In this document: positions 40,561 to 50,221 of the stretch, one piece after another
Layout of the letters: each line of letters starts with the position of its first letter
Numbering within the stretch: position 1 is the stretch's first letter
Origin: Nostoc piscinale CENA21
GTDB lineage: Bacteria > Cyanobacteriota > Cyanobacteriia > Cyanobacteriales > Nostocaceae
NCBI RefSeq assembly: GCF_001298445.1
Contig: NZ_CP012036.1
Location: 2,297,263 to 2,361,262, forward strand
Length of the DNA stretch: 64,000 nucleotides
Direction of reading: 5' to 3'
Translations under genes and position numbers: made by a program
Notes under the pieces: model-generated
Told to the model about the DNA's origin: nothing
Seen by the model: the letters and a program-made list of their open reading frames with translations, nothing else
Database searches by the model: none

Positions 40561-41714
40561 ATGCGTATAGCCTGGATTGGAAAAAAATCGCCGTTTTGTG
40601 GCAATGTCACCTATAGCCGAGAAATAACCAATGCCTTACTAGATAGGGGACATGAAGTTAGTTTTCTGCACTTTGCCCAAGAAGAACCTGAACCGGATAA
40701 CTGGCCGAAATTCCAAGAAGTATCGTTACCCTTTATTTATAAATCTCAAGTTTATACAATTCCGGCACTGAAAGCGACAAAAGTTTTAACAGAATCATTA
40801 AGAGAAATCAAGCCGGATATTGTTCATGCTTCTTTAACTTTGTCCCCGCTAGACTTTGTTTTACCAGAAATTTGTGAACAACTGAATTTACCTTTAGTTG
40901 CTACTTTTCATACACCGTTTGCGGGTAAAGGAGCAAAACTGATATCGGGAACGCAACTCATAGCCTATCAGTTGTACGCACCTTTTTTAGATAACTATGA
41001 TCGCGTGATTGTATTTTCCCAAATTCAGCGAGAATTATTGGCACGTATGGGTGTGCGAGAAAAAAAATATTGCGGTGATTCCCAATGGTGTAGATACAGT
41101 TAAATATTCTCCTGGATATTCGACAGTTAAAGCAAAATTTCAAGCAGAACGCTTATTTGTTTACCAAGGTAGAATAGCCCCAGAAAAAAAAAAACGTTGA
41201 AGCTCTTCTTCGTGCTTGGAAACAATCGGGGATGGGTGATGGAAGTAAGTTATTAATTGTAGGAGATGGCCCTTTAAGAGCTTCTTTAGAGCAATTTTAT
41301 GGCGCAGAATACGGCGTTATTTGGTTAGGTTTTGTGGCGGAAGAAGAAAGACGCATCGAAATCTTACGGGGTGCAGATGTGTTTATTTTGCCATCTTTAG
41401 TAGAAGGATTATCTTTGTCTTTATTAGAAGCAATGGCCTGCGGACGGGCTTGTATAGCTACAGATGTCGGCGCGGATGGAGAAGTTTTAGAGAAAGGGGC
41501 TGGTATAGTTTTAAGTACTAAAACCGTGCGATCGCAATTAAAAACCCTTTTACCACTTTGCCAAGACCATCCAGAATTAACAACTCTGCTAGGACAAAAA
41601 GCCAGAAATCGCGTTTTAGAGCGATATACATTAGATAAAAACATTACCCAGCTAGAAGAATTGTATAAAGAAGTTTTAGTCGAGCGCCCTGTACGTCTGA
41701 GTTGGGGCGCGTAA
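40561..41714 (+). pseudogene. GT4 glycosyltransferase (DgdA-like), two frameshifts
   Basis: The restored product is about 383 residues with a GT-B fold. The N-terminus is MRIAWIGKKSPFCGNVTYSR, followed by TFHTPF, the linker VIPNGVDTVKYSPG, GDGPLR, and the donor-site block FILPSLVEGLSLSLLEAMACG with the E-x7-E motif. The N-terminus resembles, as I recall it, the cyanobacterial digalactosyldiacylglycerol synthase DgdA, a thylakoid lipid enzyme, but this is not certain. Breaks lie at an A8 run (41060-41067) and an A11 run (41184-41194). Removing one A from each gives REKNIAVIPNG and APEKKNVEALLRAW. If it is DgdA, a real knock-out would strongly alter thylakoid lipids, which favours correction or assembly error. 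Confidence 0.75.
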
Positions 41715-41848
41715 AAGCATCTATAGATTATTTGACTGAGTATGATTTTCACAGGAAGTTCGGACTTCACACCTAAGATAGTGATTTTCAATGATGACAT
41801 TTACTCAAATTTGTTGCCAATAGGCTTTGTGTGGCTTGTAATTAACAG

Positions 41849-42031
41849 ATGCGGTTCATTTGGGATGAAAATAAGCGGCAATCAAATATCAGCAATCAAG
41901 GATTTGGTTTTGTAGATGCTTATATAGTTTTTGAAGGTGCAACCTTTACTTTTGAAGATGAGCGTTATGCTCATGGAGAGCAGCGTTTTATTACAATAGG
42001 GCTACTGCGTGGGCGAGTTGTTTTTCTGTAA
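41849..42031 (+). pseudogene. BrnT-like toxin, C-terminally truncated
   Basis: The 60-residue frame begins MRFIWDENKRQSNISNQGF and has IVFEGATFTFEDERY, GEQRFITIGLLRGRVV, the pattern of BrnT (DUF497) ribonuclease toxins. Typical BrnT is about 90 residues; here the frame stops right after VVFL, so the final strand and helix are missing. No downstream frame supplies them, and no BrnA antitoxin follows. It is probably a relic. Confidence 0.65.
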
Positions 42032-42101
42032 ATACCATTCTGCAATCAGGAATATACGTGACTTGGGTTTATATTGATATTAAATATTTCTATTCAAGAT
42101 T

Positions 42102-42827
42102 TTATAAATTCCATCCCAAACTCGTAGGCTGTTGATAAACTCGCTTCAAAGTATTCACATCTCTATCTGAAATAGTTGGTGGGTTACGGACTTGGGAAAA
42201 ATATAAAGCATCAGTTTGTGATGGACTATGACCCCAAATTCCCAAGGCGTGACCAAGTTCATGGCGTGCGGCTGCAACGACATAATTACCAGTCTGACTA
42301 GGACTCAAGAGAATAGTAAAACGGTGTAATAAAACGTTGTTTTTGGTATAAAACTGGTATGTAGTTAAAGCAGAACGCGCCCGCAGAATTTTTTTATCTG
42401 GTGAAAGTTGTAATGGTGGGGCTTTTCGCTCAATTTTAATATCAGCAATTTCTGGCTTTTCTACTACTGTTAAGGGTAAGTAAACACTCCATTCCTGTAC
42501 AGACTGCAAAACACTTTTCACCCAGTCTTCCGCCTGTTGATTGCTAACAGTTATTGGTCGTTCTATATAAACTTGAACTGGAAATTGTGACCAAACTAAA
42601 TAACCTATTTCTGTTTTTGCAACTTGAGAAAAGTAATCGCCACTGTTTGTCTGATCATTCCACTGAACTAGCGTAGATGGTAGGGGATGGGGTTTTGGCG
42701 GAGGTAAAGAAGTGGCGCTAGATGGGAAGTGAGCCAAAATAATTAACAGCCCTGTACTTATAGTTAAGACAAAGGCTGTTAGAAATTTTCTAATATTCGG
42801 TGTTGGGTTTAGGGTCATTTTCCCCAT
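42102..42827 (-). CDS. Matrixin-like zinc metalloprotease
   Basis: The product has the extended zinc motif HELGHALGIWGH (HExxHxxGxxGH) typical of metzincins of the M10 matrixin type. The downstream DRDVNTLKRVY is also seen in matrixins. The N-terminus has a hydrophobic segment (FLTAFVLTISTGLLIILAHF), so the enzyme is secreted or anchored. Start: ATG 42827 has AAGGA about 7 bases upstream; ATG 42818 is possible. It follows secG by 10 bases and is likely co-transcribed. The substrate is unknown. Confidence 0.82.
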   Translation of the reverse strand: MGKMTLNPTPNIRKFLTAFVLTISTGLLIILAHFPSSATSLPPPKPHPLPSTLVQWNDQTNSGDYFSQVAKTEIGYLVWSQFPVQVYIERPITVSNQQAEDWVKSVLQSVQEWSVYLPLTVVEKPEIADIKIERKAPPLQLSPDKKILRARSALTTYQFYTKNNVLLHRFTILLSPSQTGNYVVAAARHELGHALGIWGHSPSQTDALYFSQVRNPPTISDRDVNTLKRVYQQPTSLGWNL

Positions 42828-42837
42828 TTCCCTGTCC

Positions 42838-43071
42838 TTATTTGGGTAGCCAACCTGCACTTAAAACGACTGTTAAGCCGAGAAAAATCACTGTTAAAGC
42901 CCAAGTAATTCGGTTTAGGGTGTTTTCTGCGCTTTTGGTACTGCTAAATAATTGGGCTTGTCCACCAATAGCACCAATCCCATCACCTTTGGGACTATGC
43001 AGCAATACTAAAACAATCATTCCCAGGGCGGATAATGCCCAAACAATTTGTACGATATTTGTAACTGTCAT
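42838..43071 (-). CDS. secG: Preprotein translocase subunit SecG
   Basis: A 77-residue protein with two membrane spans (IVQIVWALSALGMIVLVLLH and ITWALTVIFLGLTVVLSAGW) around the SecG loop PKGDGIGAIGG, QLFSSTKSAENTLN. SecG assists SecYE in protein export. It lies downstream of gpmI on the same strand, an arrangement seen in many cyanobacteria. Confidence 0.92.
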   Translation of the reverse strand: MTVTNIVQIVWALSALGMIVLVLLHSPKGDGIGAIGGQAQLFSSTKSAENTLNRITWALTVIFLGLTVVLSAGWLPK

Positions 43072-43189
43072 GTTCGCAATCTCATTTATAGCGGTTTGAA
43101 AACAGATGTCGGAAGTTAAGGCGTTAAAAACTGTATTTTATTACTTTTAAATCTTAACTCCTAAGATTCTTAGCATAATTAGTTTTGAG

Positions 43190-43250
43190 GTCTGAGTGTT
43201 GAGTAATTTTGACTTTACTCAGCACTCAGCACTTTCAACTCAGCACTATT
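43190..43250. repeat. GTGCTGA-type repeat with inverted halves
   Basis: The left part is gaggtctgagtgttgagtaa and the right part actcagcactcagcactttc, then aactcagcac. The halves are complementary and could fold in the gpmI-secG intergenic RNA. Confidence 0.65.
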
Positions 43251-44849
43251 TTACAGACCAATTGGCATAGGAGTACGATCGCGTTTTAATTCAAACTCTA
43301 TTGGTTTGACTAGCGATCGCCCGGTCATTTCTGGTGGCTGTGGCAGCTGTAAAATATCCAGAATCGTAGGCGCAATGTCCGCTAACTTGCCATCGTTACG
43401 TAGTTCGACATTCGTACCGTGTCCTGGAATTTTAGCTTTTTCGCCTTCTACCAAAATCAAGGGTACTGGGTTGGTAGTATGAGCCGTCCAAGAGTTACCC
43501 TCTTCATCTAGCATATACTCAGCGTTACCGTGGTCGGCGGTAATAATTGTTGTCCCACCTGCTTTGATAATGCTTTCCAGAAGGCGACCTACACAACGGT
43601 CAACTTCTTCAATCGCTGTGATTGTGGCTGGCATTTGACCAGTATGCCCTACCATATCTGGGTTAGCATAGTTAATCACCACTAGCGAGTATATGCCTTT
43701 TTGAAGGGCAGCGATCGCTACATCGGTAACGGCGGCGGCTGACATGACTGGCGCTTTGTCATAAGTCGCTACCATCGGACTGCTGACAAGTTCTCGGTCT
43801 TCGCCCGCAAAAGGTTCTTCTAAACCACCGTTAAAGAAGTAAGTAACGTGGGCGTATTTTTCGGTTTCCGCTGTCCGAAACTGTTTTAGACCATGATTTG
43901 CAATGACTTCACCGAGGATATTCGTTAAATTCTGCGGTTCAAAAGCCACTGTCACGGGTAACTCTGGATCGTACTGGGTAAATGTCACAAAAGATAATGG
44001 CTGGATTCTCTGTCGCTCAAAGCCTGTAAATTCAGGACTAACAAAGGCTTGAGTCAACTGTCTAGCACGGTCAGGGCGGAAGTTGAAAAATATTACCCCA
44101 TCTCCGGGCGCAATTGCACCGGGAGCAATACGGACTGGGTTAATAAATTCATCTGTCACCCCTTCGGCGTAAGATGCTTCCAAGACTTGTGCAGCTGTTC
44201 GTCCATCGCCTGCACCATCTTTGGTAATGACATCATACGCCCGTTGAACACGATCCCAACGGCGATCGCGATCCATCGCATAATAACGACCGCTAAGGGT
44301 AGCAATGCGCCCAATGCCTACGCGATCGGTGTAATCTTGAATTGCCTGAATCGCTTTTATACCTTCACTGGGGGAGGTATCACGACCATCAGTAATCGCG
44401 TGGATACAAACTTCTGAAATTCGCTGATCTTTTGCTAAGTCAAGTAGTCCGAATAGGTGGGTAATATGTGAGTGTACCCCGCCATCAGAGCAAAGACCCA
44501 CTAAATGCAGCTTGCCATTTTGAGAACGAACTTCCTGGCAAATTTTAACCAGTGCAGGGTTACTAAGGATTGAACCGTCTTCCACTGCATCCGAGATGCG
44601 TACAAGTTCTTGTGGTACAACTCTCCCAGCGCCAATATTCAAATGACCAACTTCTGAGTTACCCATTTGACCCTCTGGCAAGCCTACGGCTTTTCCGGAT
44701 GTGCGGATGAGGGTATGCGGGTACGCCGCCCACAAGCTGTCCATAATTGGCGTTTTAGCAGCAACGATAGCGTTTCCTCGTGTCTCCTCGCAGTAGCCCC
44801 ATCCGTCTAAAATGACTAGCACCACAGGAGCAACAGGTGCTTTGGTCAT
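43251..44849 (-). CDS. gpmI: 2,3-bisphosphoglycerate-independent phosphoglycerate mutase
   Basis: A 532-residue Mn-dependent enzyme interconverting 3- and 2-phosphoglycerate. Signatures: VLVILDGWGYCEE, GNSEVGHLNIGAGR with the catalytic Ser, HAITDGRDTSP, NFRPDRARQL, YANPDMVGHTG and TADHGNAEYM. Start: ATG 44849 (MTKAPVAPVVLV) is preferred over an in-frame start 18 codons upstream that adds unconserved sequence. Confidence 0.95.
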   Translation of the reverse strand: MTKAPVAPVVLVILDGWGYCEETRGNAIVAAKTPIMDSLWAAYPHTLIRTSGKAVGLPEGQMGNSEVGHLNIGAGRVVPQELVRISDAVEDGSILSNPALVKICQEVRSQNGKLHLVGLCSDGGVHSHITHLFGLLDLAKDQRISEVCIHAITDGRDTSPSEGIKAIQAIQDYTDRVGIGRIATLSGRYYAMDRDRRWDRVQRAYDVITKDGAGDGRTAAQVLEASYAEGVTDEFINPVRIAPGAIAPGDGVIFFNFRPDRARQLTQAFVSPEFTGFERQRIQPLSFVTFTQYDPELPVTVAFEPQNLTNILGEVIANHGLKQFRTAETEKYAHVTYFFNGGLEEPFAGEDRELVSSPMVATYDKAPVMSAAAVTDVAIAALQKGIYSLVVINYANPDMVGHTGQMPATITAIEEVDRCVGRLLESIIKAGGTTIITADHGNAEYMLDEEGNSWTAHTTNPVPLILVEGEKAKIPGHGTNVELRNDGKLADIAPTILDILQLPQPPEMTGRSLVKPIEFELKRDRTPMPIGL

Positions 44850-45062
44850 AGTAAAACTGCCCTTTACTTTTTGTAATACCCGAATGATACCACTGCTAAC
44901 CACAGGTGCAAGTGAATTTCTGCTTATTAACTTAATTTATGACTTATTGAGAGATTTTTTAGACTTTTTTTACTTTTCGCAACTGTTGCATATATTTTGT
45001 GATATCGCCAATGAATGAATGAGTTAGTAGTTAAGTAAAGGTACTACTACTAACTTGATATT

Positions 45063-46757
45063 TTACTTTTTCTTGCCAGAAGTTTTGGCGGCTTTGGCTG
45101 CTTTTTTTGCTGCTTTTTCCGCAGCGATCGCTTCTAATTTGGCTTGTTCTTTTTCTTCGGCGATTTTTCCTAGGTAGTAGTGGTAATCTCCTAAATAAAC
45201 GCGGAATTCCCCGTCCCGAATTTCGACAATTTTGTTAGCCACCTGAGAAATAAAATAACGGTCGTGGGAAACTACAATCGCTGTCCCATCATAGTTTTGC
45301 AGTGCTTCTTCCAACATCTCTTTAGCTGGAATATCAAGATGGTTGGTAGGCTCATCTAAAATCAGTAAATTAGCTGGACGTAATAGCATTTTTGCCAATG
45401 CTAAACGTGCTTTTTCTCCCCCACTTAAGGCTTCAACTGATTTAAATACAGTGTCACCTGTGAATAAAAACTTGCCGAGCAGCGTGCGAACTTCTTCGTT
45501 TTTCCAGTCAGGAACTTCATCGTGAATTGTTTCCATCACAGTCTTTTTCAAGTCCAAAGCTTCGGCTTGATTTTGCTCAAAGTAACCCGGAATAACGTTA
45601 TGATCGCCTAAGTTCACGATGCCTTCGCTGGGTGTTTCCGTACCCATAATTATTCGCAATAAGGTGGATTTCCCTGCACCATTGGGGCCTAGAAAAGCGA
45701 TGCGATCGCCCCTTTCAATCAGCAAATTTGCACCCAGAAATAAGATTTTATCATCATAAATATGAGTTAAATCCTTAATCTTCACAACTTCCCGACCACT
45801 GCGGGGTGCAGGGGGAAAGCGAAAATGTAAGGTTCTGACTCCAGATGTGGGTGCTTCAATGCGTTCAATTTTGTCCAGTTGCTTTTCCCGGCTTTTTGCT
45901 TGGGTACTGCGGGTAGCACTAGCGCGGAATCTGTCAACAAAAGCTTGTTGTTTCTCAATTTCCTTTTGTTGGCGTTCGTAAGCATTTAGTTGTGCTACTT
46001 GATTTTCGGCTTTTTGTTGCAGGTAAGCAGAATAGTTACCCAAGTATGTGCTAGAAACGCCGCGTTCAGTTTCGACAATTTGAGTGCAGAGGCGGTCTAA
46101 AAATTCGCGGTCGTGGGAAACTATCACCATTGGCGTTGTTAAGCCTTTGAGGTAGTTTTCTAGCCACTCGATAGTTTCTAAGTCTAAATGGTTTGTCGGC
46201 TCGTCTAACAGCAATAAATCCGGCGCTTGCAGCAGAATTTTACCCAAACTCATCCGCATTTGCCAGCCACCAGAAAAAGCACTGACGAGGCGATCGCCAT
46301 CTTCAGGCTCAAATCCCATCTCTGGTAAAATCTTACCGATGCGTGCTTCTAAACCGTAACCATCCAAAGCTTCAAACTGACGCTGCAAACGATCTAATTT
46401 GTTAATTAGCCGATCTAGTTCCTCTGGTGTCGCAGTTTGCATATCATGTTGCACTTGCGTCAGAGATAACTGTACTTCGTTGGCTTCCTTAAATACTGTC
46501 CAAAATTCTTCTCTAACTGTGCGTCTGGGATCGACTTCAAACTCTTGATTGAGATAAGCAATATGTAAACTAGCAGGACGAATAATATCGCCGGCGGTAG
46601 GTTCAATTTCCCCAGAGATAATTTTCAACTGGGTAGATTTTCCCGCACCGTTAACGCCAACTAAGCCAATGCGATCGCCTGGTTTTACTTCCCAGTTGAT
46701 ATCCTTAAGGACTTCGCCTGTCGGATAAATTTTACTGATATGTTCGAGTCGCAGCAT
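45063..46757 (-). CDS. ABC-F family ATPase
   Basis: A 564-residue protein with two ABC cassettes and no membrane spans: Walker A GVNGAGKST and GPNGAGKST, signatures SGGWQMRMSLGK and SGGEKARLALAK, and Walker B LLLLDEPTNHLDL and LLILDEPTNHLDI. The ABC-F linker lies between them (QQKEIEKQQAFVDRFRASAT), and a Lys/Ala-rich C-terminal tail ends the protein. ABC-F proteins act at the ribosome, rescuing stalled or antibiotic-bound complexes. The exact subfamily is not assigned. Confidence 0.92.
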   Translation of the reverse strand: MLRLEHISKIYPTGEVLKDINWEVKPGDRIGLVGVNGAGKSTQLKIISGEIEPTAGDIIRPASLHIAYLNQEFEVDPRRTVREEFWTVFKEANEVQLSLTQVQHDMQTATPEELDRLINKLDRLQRQFEALDGYGLEARIGKILPEMGFEPEDGDRLVSAFSGGWQMRMSLGKILLQAPDLLLLDEPTNHLDLETIEWLENYLKGLTTPMVIVSHDREFLDRLCTQIVETERGVSSTYLGNYSAYLQQKAENQVAQLNAYERQQKEIEKQQAFVDRFRASATRSTQAKSREKQLDKIERIEAPTSGVRTLHFRFPPAPRSGREVVKIKDLTHIYDDKILFLGANLLIERGDRIAFLGPNGAGKSTLLRIIMGTETPSEGIVNLGDHNVIPGYFEQNQAEALDLKKTVMETIHDEVPDWKNEEVRTLLGKFLFTGDTVFKSVEALSGGEKARLALAKMLLRPANLLILDEPTNHLDIPAKEMLEEALQNYDGTAIVVSHDRYFISQVANKIVEIRDGEFRVYLGDYHYYLGKIAEEKEQAKLEAIAAEKAAKKAAKAAKTSGKKK

Positions 46758-46891
46758 CGAGTTTCTCTCAGGGTAGGAAATTGATGGTTAAGGACGAAGT
46801 ACCAACACCGTGTCCAATATTAACAAAAATTAACCAATAATTCTTCCCAAGAAGTAACAATCAAACCCAGACATCGCTTAATTTTGATTAC

Positions 46892-47098
46892 TCATGAATT
46901 TTGTGCAGCTTGTTGTACTTCTTCAATACTTAAATCGAGTTCCGCCGCTACTTGTTCCACAGTCAAACCCAACCTCAAAAGGCGAGAGACCATTCTTAAC
47001 TTTTCTTGGCGTTGACCTTCCTGTCTACCTTGTTCTTTACCTTCCTGAAAAGCTTCTTGATAAAATCGCGTTTGCTTTAAATCGCTTAATTCAAACAT
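46892..47098 (-). pseudogene. Partial tandem copy of the DUF2887 gene 3' end
   Basis: The 68 codons repeat the C-terminal part of the adjacent gene almost exactly: SDLKQTRFYQEAFQEGKE, one short run of E/G/R repeats, then RMVSRLLRLGLTVEQVAAEL and a matching end. It has its own ATG but lacks the nuclease-like core. It probably arose by tandem duplication of the 3' end. Confidence 0.8.
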
Positions 47099-47124
47099 AG
47101 CCTGTATTTTTTCTTAATTACTGA

Positions 47125-47973
47125 TTAATTTTGTGCAGCTTGTTGTACTTCCTCAATACTTAACTCAAGTTCTGCCGCTACTTGTTCTACAGTCAAACCC
47201 AACCTCAAAAGGCGAGAGACCATTCTCAACTTTTCTTGGCGTTGACCTTCTTCTTTACCTTCCTGTCTACCTTCCTGTCTACCTTCTGCCATACCTTCCT
47301 GTCTACCTTCTTCTTTGCCTTCCTGAAAAGCTTCTTGATAAAAGCGCGTTTGCTTTAAATCGCTTAATCCAAACATATTCTGTATTTCCTTTCTACTCAT
47401 GTTCGGCAACTTGTAAATCAGAATCGTCTCTATCAATTGTAATAATTGCTGTTGTTGGCGTTGAGATGTTAACTCAAGTTTTGTTCTGGTAATTAACTCC
47501 GTAGCCTCGACGATTGCTGTGTTTGTATCAGCAACTACTAACTTGATGGTTGCTATGCCAATTGGTAGTGATGCAACATCGCCTAATTCATCCAAATAAA
47601 TACATTGGACTCGCTGACTGTCAAAAAATTCTCGATAATGTTTTATATCTTGTGTATCTACACTTCTGTTTGGGTATAAAACCACTGCACGCCAGTCATT
47701 TGGCGGTCTATTTTGGCGTAAATATAAACAAATTTCGGCAAACAGTCGTGAATAAAAGTCATCATCAGTTTGAAACTGTACCTCCACAAAGTAAATATGC
47801 TTTTCTTCGTTTTGTACAGGTAGAAACACACCATCAATTCTGAAGGCCGTTTGTTTAATCTCAACTGATGAAAATTGATAGTATTCAGTATTTTCTAGAG
47901 AAACACCAATGAGTTCAAAGAAGATATCGGGAAATTCTTGAAACAGGCGATAAAATATGCTGTCTGTTTTCAC
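47125..47973 (-). CDS. DUF2887 / Rpn-like putative nuclease
   Basis: A 282-residue protein with the opening MKTDSIFYRLFQEFPDIFFE and the restriction-endonuclease-like core FRIDGVFLP, IYFVEVQFQTDDDFYSRLF (D...ExQ). This is the pattern of the DUF2887/Rpn (PD-(D/E)XK) family abundant in cyanobacteria and linked to recombination-promoting nucleases. The C-terminus has an E/G/R/Q array (EGRQEGMAEGRQEGRQEG) that varies in copy number and a helix LGLTVEQVAAELELSIEEVQ. A partial copy lies just downstream. Confidence 0.8.
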   Translation of the reverse strand: MKTDSIFYRLFQEFPDIFFELIGVSLENTEYYQFSSVEIKQTAFRIDGVFLPVQNEEKHIYFVEVQFQTDDDFYSRLFAEICLYLRQNRPPNDWRAVVLYPNRSVDTQDIKHYREFFDSQRVQCIYLDELGDVASLPIGIATIKLVVADTNTAIVEATELITRTKLELTSQRQQQQLLQLIETILIYKLPNMSRKEIQNMFGLSDLKQTRFYQEAFQEGKEEGRQEGMAEGRQEGRQEGKEEGQRQEKLRMVSRLLRLGLTVEQVAAELELSIEEVQQAAQN

Positions 47974-48006
47974 AGATGGAACAGAGAAAATAATATTAAC
48001 AGCTAA

Positions 48007-48507
48007 TTATGTACTCTTTTGGACTTCGACACCATCCCTAACTTCTTGCACGCGCTCTCTAGTTATCCCTAATACCCGTGAGATTGGGGCTAATAAATTA
48101 TCATCAATGGGTTCCCCTGCATAAATACTATTGAGTTCGGTAGGAGAGATTTTAAAGGTATCGCAGAATTTAACAAATTCTTGATTGTTCAGGTCAAGTT
48201 CTTTTTGTCGCTCTTGTAATAAAAGTGCGATCGCTCTTGTGCCAAACTTAGGACGTTCACTAACCTTTATATATTTTTGTACTAAATAATTAACCTTACT
48301 TGTATCCCCACCAGTCTTTTTTAGTAAATCACTACAAGCTTTCTTGAGAGCTTTCTTTAAAACTTCTTCTTCATTTAAAAAATAAAGAATTTCATTCACA
48401 TATTCTTGCTTAAAGAAACCAACTAAACTACCTTTATGATAAACAGGTATATAAGATGTTTCTGGATGAGATTGCCAATCTAAAGGTTCGTTCCGTAACA
48501 ATGACAT
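48007..48507 (-). CDS. Hypothetical protein with XRE-like C-terminal helices
   Basis: A 166-residue soluble protein. The N-terminal half is charged and unrecognised. The C-terminal half (ALLLQERQKELDLNNQEFVK, KISPTELNSIYAG, APISRVLGITRERVQ) has the spacing of a Cro/XRE helix-turn-helix, suggesting DNA binding. It lies just upstream of the DUF2887 gene on the same strand; a functional link is not shown. Confidence 0.55.
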   Translation of the reverse strand: MSLLRNEPLDWQSHPETSYIPVYHKGSLVGFFKQEYVNEILYFLNEEEVLKKALKKACSDLLKKTGGDTSKVNYLVQKYIKVSERPKFGTRAIALLLQERQKELDLNNQEFVKFCDTFKISPTELNSIYAGEPIDDNLLAPISRVLGITRERVQEVRDGVEVQKST

Positions 48508-48596
48508 AGCTGCACCTATAAAAATTTGATGCTCACCATTTTAAAACTATTTATATGTGCGTAACTTATGTATATTTGCGGAAATCAATTTTGATT

Positions 48597-48642
48597 AAAA
48601 AACCGTCTAGTGTGTTAAATATCGCAACACCCCAGACGGTTC
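48597..48642 (-). terminator. Rho-independent terminator after prfA
   Basis: On the minus strand, aaccgtctggggtgttg pairs with caacac-region and agacggtt, followed by a T6 tract. It lies about 30 bases past the prfA stop and probably ends the long ribosomal cluster. Confidence 0.8.
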
Positions 48643-48670
48643 GTAATTAAATTAATTCTCAAGCTAAAGA

Positions 48671-49771
48671 TTAGTTCATTGCACCAGAAGCCGCTAACTC
48701 TGCCAAACGCTCCTGCTGATCTTGAGAGATACAAGATTGAATTACTGTCTCTAAATCACCTTCAAGAACAGGGTTTAAGGAGAAATTTTGACCCAAGCGG
48801 TGGTCGGTCACACGGTTATCTTTATAGTTATAAGTGCGAATCTTTTCCGATCGCGAGCCTGTACCAACTTGCGATCGCCGCATGGAAGTTACAGCTTCTT
48901 GTTGTTCGCGTAACTTCATTTCATACAGTTTCGCCCGCAAAATTTGTATCGCCCGTTCTTTGTTTTGCAACTGGCTACGCTCTTCTGTACAGAAAATTCT
49001 GATTCCTGTCGGTTTGTGCATCAAGTCAACCGCCGTTTCCACTTTGTTGACGTTTTGTCCACCAGCACCGCCAGAACGAGCCGTTGTCATTTCAATATCT
49101 TTGGGGTCGATGTGAATTTCTACATCATCCACTTCTGGCATGATTGCGACAGTAGCGGTTGAAGTATGCACCCGTCCTCCAGCTTCTGTGACTGGTACAC
49201 GCTGTACGCGATGCACTCCAGCTTCAAACTTTAACTGGCTGTAAACGTTGTCACCTTTAATTTCCAGAATGACTTCTTTCCAACCGCCCATTTCTCCCAA
49301 AGATTCGCTCGCCAGCGAAACTTTCCAACCTTGAGTTTGAGCGTAGCGAGTGTACATCCGCATCAAATCGCCAGCCCAAATACTCGCTTCATCGCCACCA
49401 GTCCCAGCGCGAATTTCCAACATGATATTCTTCTCATCGTTGGGGTCGCGGGGCAGTAATAATACTTTTAAGCGGTTTTCTAAGTATTCTATTTTTTCTT
49501 CCAGTTCACTAACTTCCAGTGCGGCCATTTCTTGCATTTCTGGGTCACTGGCTGCTTCTTTATAAACTTGACGCGCCCCAGTTAAATCGGCTTGGGCTGT
49601 TTTCCAAGTTTCATAGGTATTCACTACCTCTTCCAAAGAAGAACGGGCCTTAGCTACTTGCTGATACTCATCAGGGTTTTTTGCGGTATCAGGGTCGGCT
49701 AGGCGGCGTGTCAATTCATTAAAGGTTTGTTCAACAGATTTAAGTTTCTCCAGCAGGTATGTTTCAGCCAT
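48671..49771 (-). CDS. prfA: Peptide chain release factor 1
   Basis: This 366-residue factor reads UAA and UAG. It shows the GGQ loop in RSGGAGGQNVNKVETAV and the codon-reading PAT-like region around VPVTEAGGRVHTST. The N-terminal coiled domain starts MAETYLLEKLKSVEQ. Start: ATG 49771 fits the family; the frame runs 9 codons further without support. It is the last gene of the ribosomal cluster, 93 bases after rpmE. Confidence 0.95.
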   Translation of the reverse strand: MAETYLLEKLKSVEQTFNELTRRLADPDTAKNPDEYQQVAKARSSLEEVVNTYETWKTAQADLTGARQVYKEAASDPEMQEMAALEVSELEEKIEYLENRLKVLLLPRDPNDEKNIMLEIRAGTGGDEASIWAGDLMRMYTRYAQTQGWKVSLASESLGEMGGWKEVILEIKGDNVYSQLKFEAGVHRVQRVPVTEAGGRVHTSTATVAIMPEVDDVEIHIDPKDIEMTTARSGGAGGQNVNKVETAVDLMHKPTGIRIFCTEERSQLQNKERAIQILRAKLYEMKLREQQEAVTSMRRSQVGTGSRSEKIRTYNYKDNRVTDHRLGQNFSLNPVLEGDLETVIQSCISQDQQERLAELAASGAMN

Positions 49772-49864
49772 AAGTGCGATCGCTCCTTCAAATAACAACT
49801 TGGCTCAAAAAATGACAATCGACCCAGCATTCGCAGGGTCGTCGTTAACAGCAGAGCCAAACCG

Positions 49865-50104
49865 CTACTTTTTCTTTTTGCCGCCGGAGCTTTGCTCGCT
49901 TGACTTGCCGTATTTCCGCAGAAAGCGTTCTACGCGACCTTCTGTGTCGATAATCTTTTGAGTACCAGTATAAAAAGGGTGATTTCCAGACCAAACATCT
50001 ACGTGTAATTCTGGTTTGGTAGAACCAACAGTCATCACAACTTGACCGTTGCAGTAGACTTTAGCTTCTGGATACCACTGGGGATGAATATCAGGTTTAG
50101 CCAT
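49865..50104 (-). CDS. rpmE: 50S ribosomal protein L31
   Basis: A 79-residue L31: MAKPDIHPQWYPEAKVYCNG, VWSGNHPFYTG and a Lys-rich tail. It has only one Cys in the zinc-ribbon region (YCNG), so it appears to be the zinc-independent form. It follows rpsI in the cluster. Confidence 0.95.
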   Translation of the reverse strand: MAKPDIHPQWYPEAKVYCNGQVVMTVGSTKPELHVDVWSGNHPFYTGTQKIIDTEGRVERFLRKYGKSSEQSSGGKKKK

Positions 50105-50221
50105 TGTTCCTTTTGTGGTGAATCTATATAAATTATAACTTTCAGTGGAATCTAGAGACTAGGGACTAGGGACTAGAGGCTACAAAAATTACCCAATTCC
50201 CAAGACCCAAAACCCAATCCC

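Noticed and set aside
45020..45054. Inverted repeat gttagtagt/actactaac after the ABC-F gene
   Set aside because: No T tract on the minus strand follows; too weak to call a terminator.
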